Positions 58,352 to 64,000 of a DNA stretch of 64,000 nt are shown here, piece by piece. The notes under the pieces are model-generated. The model saw nothing but the letters and a program-made list of their open reading frames with translations, was not told the origin of the DNA and did no database searches. A program made the position numbers and the translations under genes. Source of the DNA: Cephalotus follicularis (taxonomy: Eukaryota > Streptophyta > Magnoliopsida > Oxalidales > Cephalotaceae). Each line of letters begins with the position of its first letter. Position 1 is the first letter of the stretch. The stretch is from the NCBI GenBank assembly GCA_001972305.1, contig BDDD01002863.1:62001-126000 (forward strand). Reading direction: 5' to 3'.

Positions 58352-59264
58352 GTTTTTGATTGTTTTCAAGTATGGCGATGTTATACACCAGCAAATGTAT
58401 GATTTTGGAATTGTTCTAATTTTATGAAAATTATCATAAAAATGGATTTAGATGGTGAAATGTTCTAATTTTATAAAACTAGAAAATGATTTTTAATGAT
58501 GTTTCGAAATGCATGAGTTGGAAACGTTTTGATAAAGATTGTCAAAAGTAACAGATTTTGATAACGTTTTACGACTATGATTTTTACCAGGCTATTTGAG
58601 CTCACTCCTTTCAATGTTTTGTTTTCCAATAAAATTTTCCCGGAAATGGTTGAACGTGAATGTGCGAGCTTTAGAGGAAGTTCGCAAAAGAAGTGTTGGA
58701 AAGGAAGCATGTTATGCAATAATGTTTTGTACAACTACTTTTGATGTAATGAGTTAATGTTTTTCGCTGTGTAAGGTATTATGATAGATCATGTATAAAT
58801 ATAAACGTATAGAAATGAAGGTTATAATATATGATGTTTTCAAATAAGAACATGATGTTTTGATGTTAGTGTTGAAAGTGTAAAGCATAATTGAGATTAT
58901 GAGAAGCATGATGATTTTAACGCTTAGTGTTCAAAGTTTTAAGTATATTTTGGTCCTGTGAAGTTATTGAATATGATGTGAAGTTTCCGTTGAGTAATGA
59001 TGTTATGTTTTGAAGAGAATCTAAGCTAAGATCAATTGTTGTAATAAAGGTTAGCCATGATGAGTGTATGAAAATTTTGAGTTCTTCAAATTTTAGAATT
59101 ATGAGGTTATCGAATACGATATAACATACAGATGATTAAATGGTTAACATATCGTTAAACCACTAAACGATTTGATGGTTAATGGTTCACCCCCACGTAA
59201 CGCATCGGATTCTTGTAGCTCGCTTTGAGCATAAAGCGAACACGGGTCGAGGCGTTACATAACA

Positions 59265-59931
59265 TATGCCACATTTAATATTTTGCTTGCAGAATATTAT
59301 TTAACTAAGGGTTGGGAAAACAAAATACTCTCTCCCTTAGTCTTTGCTCCTTCTCAGCTTTGAGCACATTTATTCTTCCCCTTGTATATCATCAAACAGT
59401 TAAGAAGAACAAATACCATAATAACAAAGGTACTTTAAGCATAGCATAAATATTTACTGAATCATTTATCATAACTGATATATAAATGATATGGGTATTC
59501 AAACTTCAAGACATCATCCACAATTGAAATCAGTATACCAATAGAAATATTTAGACAAAAATACATCAATTTTTATTTTATTTTATTTTTCAGATACCAA
59601 CACAAATGCATAATGTTTTTGCCTTGCATTTTAAATTGAAAATTAAACCAGTAACAGCAACATATGTATCTAATTTCCAACACACTTATAAAGTCAATAA
59701 ATAGAGTTTTGATAACACAACATTAGCAAAACAACAAATAATATTTTGAAATAACTATAGCAAAACAGCAAATAATATGATATGATATTCAAGAAATCAG
59801 TCAACCAAAGCAAAAACTCAACCAAAGCAACATAATTTATAATGTTTTGAAATACAAAACAAAACATGAAACAAAACACAAAAGAAAACATAAAAGAAAA
59901 CAGGAAAAGTGATAGTATGTAATGCAATCTA
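59265..59931. other. AT-rich sequence without recognised features
   Basis: No coding, LTR or RNA signature that I can support. It forms the host DNA to the right of the A insertion and lies just downstream of the minus-strand pseudogene. Confidence 0.5.
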
Positions 59932-61110
59932 TCAATCGTCCATCCTATCATCTCCATCATCCCTAATCTCCGCAATGTCGGTATTTTGATCTTCAGCTCC
60001 ATTTGCATTCTCTTGATCTTCTTCTTCACTGGTCATATCCTCATTTCCAATTAAGCCTTTCTCAACATGTTTCCTTTCAAGTCTTCTTTATCTTCTTTCT
60101 AATCCCCTAATCGATTGCATAATCTTTTCAAATTAACTGTCTGGAAGATTAAAAGAAGGACTAGGCTCAGCTACATGTTCTCCACCTTGTGCTTCTTCTC
60201 CTTCTTCTCCCTCTTCTTCTTCATTGTTTACTCTATTAGAATATTCGTTTTAAGGAATCCAAGTTTCTAGCCTCTTATGCATTTTAAAACCCATTATACC
60301 AAGGGTTCCTTTACCCAACTTATCAGCACCTTGAAGTGCATGGTGCAGTTCCCCATCTAAGTCCACATGATAATACATCAGAATTTTAGTGACCAAGTTT
60401 CTGTAAGGCAATCTAGCATTTTCTTGAGATTTCATAGCCTTCATGTGATTTAGAATTAGTAAAGGCGCATTAATCCTTCTACCAGTCACTATATAAAACA
60501 TCATAAATTCTTCCATATGAGTGACTTCATCAAAGCCACCAGTCTTAGGTAGAATATGTGTTGCTACAGCTCTATGTACAAATGTATAATCAAACCTAAC
60601 ATTACGAGAATACATCTTTTCAACTACATGAGTATTCTCACAAAACAATAGATGCACATATTCTTCTTTGTTAAAGCCATCTTCTGCAACCCTACTTCTA
60701 TTAGACCAACCTCTTGAGCCATCACAGGGTATACTTAAAATTGAAGCTAGAGTTGGATAGTTCATCAAAATAGTTTTATCCTTGACTCTAGTAGATAGAC
60801 TAACAGATGCGTTGAATCCAAAAATAGCATAGAATTCTTTCATAAGGTCGGGATAATGTGGCAGATTAACAGTAAACATGAGTCCTAAGTCAAGAGCATT
60901 TAACTAGCCAACAATTAGAAATCCTTCCTTTAAACAGAAAACGAAACGTAATGTTTTCCCAATAAGAATTTTTCTCTCAAAATAAGCTTGAGGATATCTG
61001 ATTCCTTGTTGTGCAAGAGGATGTTGTGGCAGTACTGCTCCAGCCGAAGTATCATGTGTTCTGCCCCTTCTTCAACTTTCTCTGTGTGAAAAGCATTTGG
61101 TTCTTGCCAT
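59932..61110 (-). pseudogene. Putative plant transposon protein (PF20167-like), with in-frame stops
   Basis: Starting at ATG 61110 the strand reads in one frame for 392 codons to TGA 59934-59932, broken by TGA at codon 13, TAG at 60906-60904, TAA at 60252-60250 and two later stops, but with no frameshift. It starts MARTKCFSHRES; a middle block has IRYPQAYFERKILIGKTLRF. The core (209 codons, 60879-60250) contains HYPDLMKEFYAIFGFN, ILMNYPTLASILSIPCDGSR, RFDYTFVHRAVATHILPKTG, EFMMFYIVTGRRINAPLLIL and LPYRNLVTKILMYYHVDLDG. The tail is very acidic (EEEEGEEGEE and later DDGDDRMDD). These features match my recollection of a plant domain found in retrotransposon-associated ORFs; its biochemical role is unknown. 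Assignment is from memory of the family pattern. Confidence 0.6.
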
Positions 61111-61750
61111 TTGATGAGAGAAGATGAGTTTTGGAGATGATTTAGTGAAATGAAGGTGTTTTATGAGAGATTTAAGATGATTTTGGCATGGAAGGGTTTC
61201 TAAAATCGCCTGAGAATGTTTTAGGGATTTGAAAAATATAACAACAGACGACCTTTAACCTAAAGGTTTGTCTAAACTATCGATGCTTTTTATAAAGCGT
61301 GAACGCTTTTCTCTTATCCTCCAATGCCTTTAATTCATTCGTCGACACTTATGCACTTATCCACGCCTTTATTTAAATGTCGTCGCTTTGAATGTTTTAA
61401 TAAAAAAATTTATGTTTGATGCTAAAATCAATCACCAATTGATTTGTATTTGGAAAGTTTGCCCATGGTGACATATAAAGACTGTCAAGTAATTTGTGAA
61501 GGTTTGTCAAAGAATTCTTGAATTCAAGAACATGTAAAAGGGGCGTAGCGGGAACAGTGAAAGCACCAATTGATAGAAGTGAAATACAAGTGGAATTGAT
61601 ACCAATTGAAATACTAGTGGAACTGTAATGGTGACTGCTACTTCGAGTGAGCAATGAACTCCTAGGAATTGAAGGAAGGAAGAAGAGAAATAAAGAATAA
61701 AGAAATTGACCTTTTATCATTCATCCCTGTGAAAACAAGCTATCACTTGC
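61111..61750 (-). promoter_or_regulatory. Leader of the minus-strand pseudogene with GTCGAC cores
   Basis: On the minus strand a TATAAAAG box (near 61757) is followed by a CT-rich stretch, then a set of cores at 61260-61390 (GTGTCGACGAATG, GCGTTCACGC, GCGACGAC), then an A/C-rich, ATG-poor leader leading to ATG at 61110. It looks like an LTR or 5' UTR of the element that encodes the pseudogene. No LTR ends were found. Confidence 0.4.
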
Positions 61751-61757
61751 TTTTATA
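61751..61757 (-). promoter_or_regulatory. TATA box candidate (minus strand)
   Basis: TATAAAA within GGGTATAAAAGCAAGTG on the minus strand, about 640 bases upstream of ATG 61110. Confidence 0.45.
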
Positions 61758-62068
61758 CCCATGATAAAAAATAACACTTCTAACAAACTCTTCTAGATTT
61801 AACAACCTATAAACTATTTCATCAGCTCATGCAAACTCTTAATTTTAATTTCATATGTAATCAGTTAACATAGCAATTGATGAATAAAAACACATTTTCA
61901 TACAAAATATCACAGAAATCAAGTTATTTACAATATCAACTAAAAACACGCAATTATCGGTCATCATATCATCAAAACACTTACTACTCGTGTGCTTACT
62001 TTGATTTTTAGTACTCATATTTTGCTTGAAGTTTACACAAAAACATTTCCTTCAAGCACACCAACAAT
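61758..62068. other. AT-rich spacer
   Basis: Nothing recognised. It separates the TATA-like box from the copia-type gag remnant on the same strand. Confidence 0.4.
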
Positions 62069-63132
62069 CTAAGAATATTTAAACTTTTTGTATCCAAATA
62101 CATTTGGGTCCTTGAGAGTTAGTGATAGTTGTTTCTTTCGGAACCCAAATTTTCTTAATTCTAAATTTGATTTAGGCAACATATTTCTTTTATAAAAGCA
62201 GGAAGATGGGATATGTCCATGTTCGCCATAGAAGTTACAATTAATATTAATACTTTTCTTTTTTCCCAAGACTTTTTCAGTTTCATCACTATCAATCTTT
62301 TTCTTTCTTTCAAAGAAGTTTTGATAAAACTTAATATTTATCATTTAATCATAGCCTAAGCCCGCTTTATCAAAAACACATCTTTGCATGCCTATCAATT
62401 TTTCTAATTTTTCGCTGCTATTAGAGAATTTAGAAAAAGTTTTCTTTAGCGCGTCAATTTCAATTTTGAGATTTTCATTTTCCTTTTTGAAATCATTTGA
62501 TAACTTTAAAGACATATATCAATTTCATTTTTCAAAGATTCATTTTCTTTTTATTGCGACAAATTATTTTTCTTGAAAGTATCAACTTCAATTTTAAGAA
62601 AGTTATTTTCTTTTTCTAATAAACCAATTTTTTCTTCATTAGATTTTTCTTCATTAGTGAAAGAAATTGATTTTAATTGACTGTTTTCATCAATTAAACT
62701 TGTAATTTTTTTCTTTAAAGAAGAAATACTAAAACTATACTTGTTTTCCATTATGACTAGCTCATCGTAACTTACTTCATTATCACTATCTTCTTCACTT
62801 GCATCCACTTCATCAGTGTCATTTTCGGTCGATTCATGTGCCATGAGACAAAAGTTTGCTACTCCATCATCATTTTCCACATCAGAATTTGAAAAATTTC
62901 TATCACTCCACCAAGCCTTGTTCTCTGGCTTTTTGATCTTCTTTTGAGCACATTTCAATTCCTAAATTGAACTTTTATGAGCATCTTCCAACCTATCCCA
63001 TATTTCCTTAGCAAAATCACAGAAATAGATACGGTCAAATTCATTAGAACTCAAAGCACAAAAAATAAGATGTTTGGCCTTAGCATTTAATTTCAACATT
63101 TCTCTTTCTTTCTCATCATATCTAATTCTAGG
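62069..63132 (-). pseudogene. Copia-type gag remnant with coiled coil and CCHC knuckle
   Basis: From 63132 the strand reads PRIRYDEKEREMLKLNAKAK, then IFCALSSNEFDRIYF and AKEIWDRLEDAHKSSI, the UBN2-type gag core of plant Ty1/copia elements. An in-frame TAG (62961-62959) follows, and the middle of the capsid is missing. The same frame resumes with KAWWSDRNFSNSDVENDDGV, CLMAHESTENDTDEVD (acidic) and a coiled-coil segment (ISSLKKKITSLIDENSQLK, IGLLEKENNFLKIEVD). After a frame change, CNFYGEHGHIPSSC is the zinc knuckle with its second Cys changed to Tyr, followed by LKDPNVFGYKKF. LTR Y interrupts its upstream end at 63133. Gag would coat the element RNA; this copy is dead. It is a different copia lineage from the element at 41007-49737. 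Confidence 0.78.
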
Positions 63133-63925
63133 TGTAATAGCCGTAATTTCGAATTTAATGTATATTGTACAATTAATGAATAAAATATACATTGATTTTA
63201 AATTTAATTTTGTTTGTCCTTTTAGTTAAGCTAGTTGTTCTTATTGGATTGAGTGAAGGATGTAATTGTCAAATTGAAGACTCAATTAAAAAGGAATTGG
63301 ACTTAATTGAAGGAAATTGGAAGTTGGTAAATAAAACTTTAAAAACTGAATTGTGGTGCCAAACCATCAATGCCTAATGCCAAAGCTTTGACACTTTGTG
63401 CTTAATCGGCGACGCCAAGGGAGAAACTGGCGACGCTTTGCACATGGACAGGTGTGTAACACTTGTCGATTGGAATTGAAGGGTGGCATGTTTAGCATTT
63501 TAACTTGGACGGGTGTCCATGAAACGTGTCCATCCATGCATGGGCGTGTCACAAGCCGCACCAACATCCAGATTAGTGTCCTCTGTGTGTGTGTAACCTC
63601 CAAACAAAGAAGAAAAGAAAAGAAAATACAGAAATATAGAAGAAAACGTTAATGGTTAGAGTTAATGATATGAATGAGACAGTGAATGAGAGTTGTATAT
63701 CATCTACGCGTATGAGCTGAAATAGGAGTTAGAAACACTTGAAAAAGGAGTAATTATTCTGGGAGATTGTTGGAACTTTGCATGGTGAACAAGGAGTGTT
63801 CAAAGTGGAAATTGAGGCTTCCATTGAAGTGGTAAGCTACTTATTGGAGCTCACTTGTTGTTATCATGGTTAATCAACTTTATATACATACTTATTTTTA
63901 TGTCTATACCTACTGTTGTTATACA
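63133..63925 (+). mobile_element. LTR Y, 5' part
   Basis: It starts TGTAATAGCCGTAATTTCG, similar to the start of X (TGTAATAACCGCAAAC), and interrupts the gag remnant. It contains a GGCGACGCC pair (63408-63440) and an ACACGTGTCC-like stretch in reverse (63520-63530). Its continuation lies beyond the B-family insertion at 63926. CTAGG precedes it; the matching duplicate is outside the window. Confidence 0.6.
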
Positions 63926-64000
63926 TGTCATGCCCCGAACCACGAGAGTAAACCCCCACGATCTGACGCGTGATATACATTCCCTTCAATCCATTCATAT
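63926..64000 (-). mobile_element. B-family LTR terminus, running off the window
   Basis: TGTCATGCCCCGAACCACGA and the following GAGTAAACCCCCACGATC match the first 75 bases of the B LTRs at 38798 and 54491 with a few substitutions. It is inserted in Y; ATACA at 63921-63925 is the likely left target duplication. Confidence 0.85.

Larger units (their letters stand above)
36401..59259 (+). mobile_element. A-family solo LTR (TSD TAACA) split by element B
   Basis: It starts TGTAACGCTCAGG at 36401 and ends GAGGCGTTACA at 59259, with perfect TAACA duplications at 36396-36400 and 59260-59264. The LTR itself is 36401-38797 plus 58357-59259, about 3.3 kb; the rest is nested element B. No A-type internal region exists, so it is a solo LTR. 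It includes a GA tract (36745-36890), a GAGTC palindrome cluster (37135-37310) and a few GTCAACGC cores (37778-37805). Sense is plus. Confidence 0.93.

Noticed and set aside
61397-61720. 107-codon minus-strand frame with a hydrophobic, signal-like start
   Set aside because: Lies in the CT-rich leader upstream of the plant-transposon-protein pseudogene; no domain; similarity to a signal peptide is due to composition.
1-64000. Host protein-coding gene, tRNA, rRNA or DNA transposon
   Set aside because: Looked for on both strands; every convincing coding signature belongs to an LTR element or the PF20167-like pseudogene, and no tRNA-like cloverleaf or terminal-inverted-repeat element was supported by eye.

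Overview
The window reads as intergenic DNA of a large, repeat-rich flowering-plant genome. It is AT-rich and I recognise no host protein gene, tRNA or rRNA. It is built almost entirely from LTR retrotransposons inserted into one another. Plant origin is inferred from chromovirus-type Ty3/gypsy pol fragments with a chromodomain-like tail, initiator-Met-tRNA primer sites (TGGTATCAGAGC) next to both Ty3 and Ty1 LTRs, and Ty1/copia gag/RNase H of plant type. I do not name a species. Letters A to H, X and Y are my labels for LTR families or copies.

Left block (1-36317). The outermost element is C, a minus-strand Ty3/gypsy chromovirus: 3' LTR 25292-29924 (its far end cut off by insertion F), pol/gag remnants 29925-33823, 5' LTR 33824-36317. 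D, a solo LTR with TSD ACCGT, sits in C's 3' LTR. F (20895-25291) is an LTR piece abutting C; it contains solo LTR E (21389-24119, TSD TAGTG) and on its left the large element G. G has very long LTRs (3' LTR 9812-20894 with insertions; 5' LTR ending at 7699), a 2.1-kb internal region with a decayed gag and almost no pol, a primer site and a polypurine tract. G's LTRs each carry the same older passenger solo LTR (X) and end in tandem units of about 1.1 kb, two on the left and at least four on the right, where an assembly gap falls. Solo LTR H (9917-12608, TSD ATTGA) and an A-family LTR (1-2383) are later insertions into G.

Right block (36401-59259). This is a three-level nest with target-site duplications at every level: an A-family solo LTR (TSD TAACA) contains a Ty3/gypsy element B (38798-58351, TSD GTTTT), whose left LTR contains a Ty1/copia element (41007-49737, TSD ATATG). 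B's right LTR preserves the unoccupied copia target site at 56975-56979.

Far right (59265-64000). A minus-strand ORF of about 390 codons with in-frame stops resembles the putative plant transposon protein family. Next is a decayed copia-type gag (62069-63132), then the start of another LTR (Y, 63133) which is itself interrupted by a B-family LTR running off the window.

No intact autonomous element remains. Catalytic motifs are altered in the aspartic proteases of C (DPG) and copia (DLG), RNase H is deleted from C, and copia integrase and RT are absent around an N gap. The most unusual pattern is that LTR families with otherwise different sequence carry dense clusters of short degenerate palindromes around GTCGAC, TTGAC and GAGTC. 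Also notable are the passenger LTR inherited by both G LTRs, and tandem LTR units whose junctions each keep a TGGTAT like the start of the primer-binding site.
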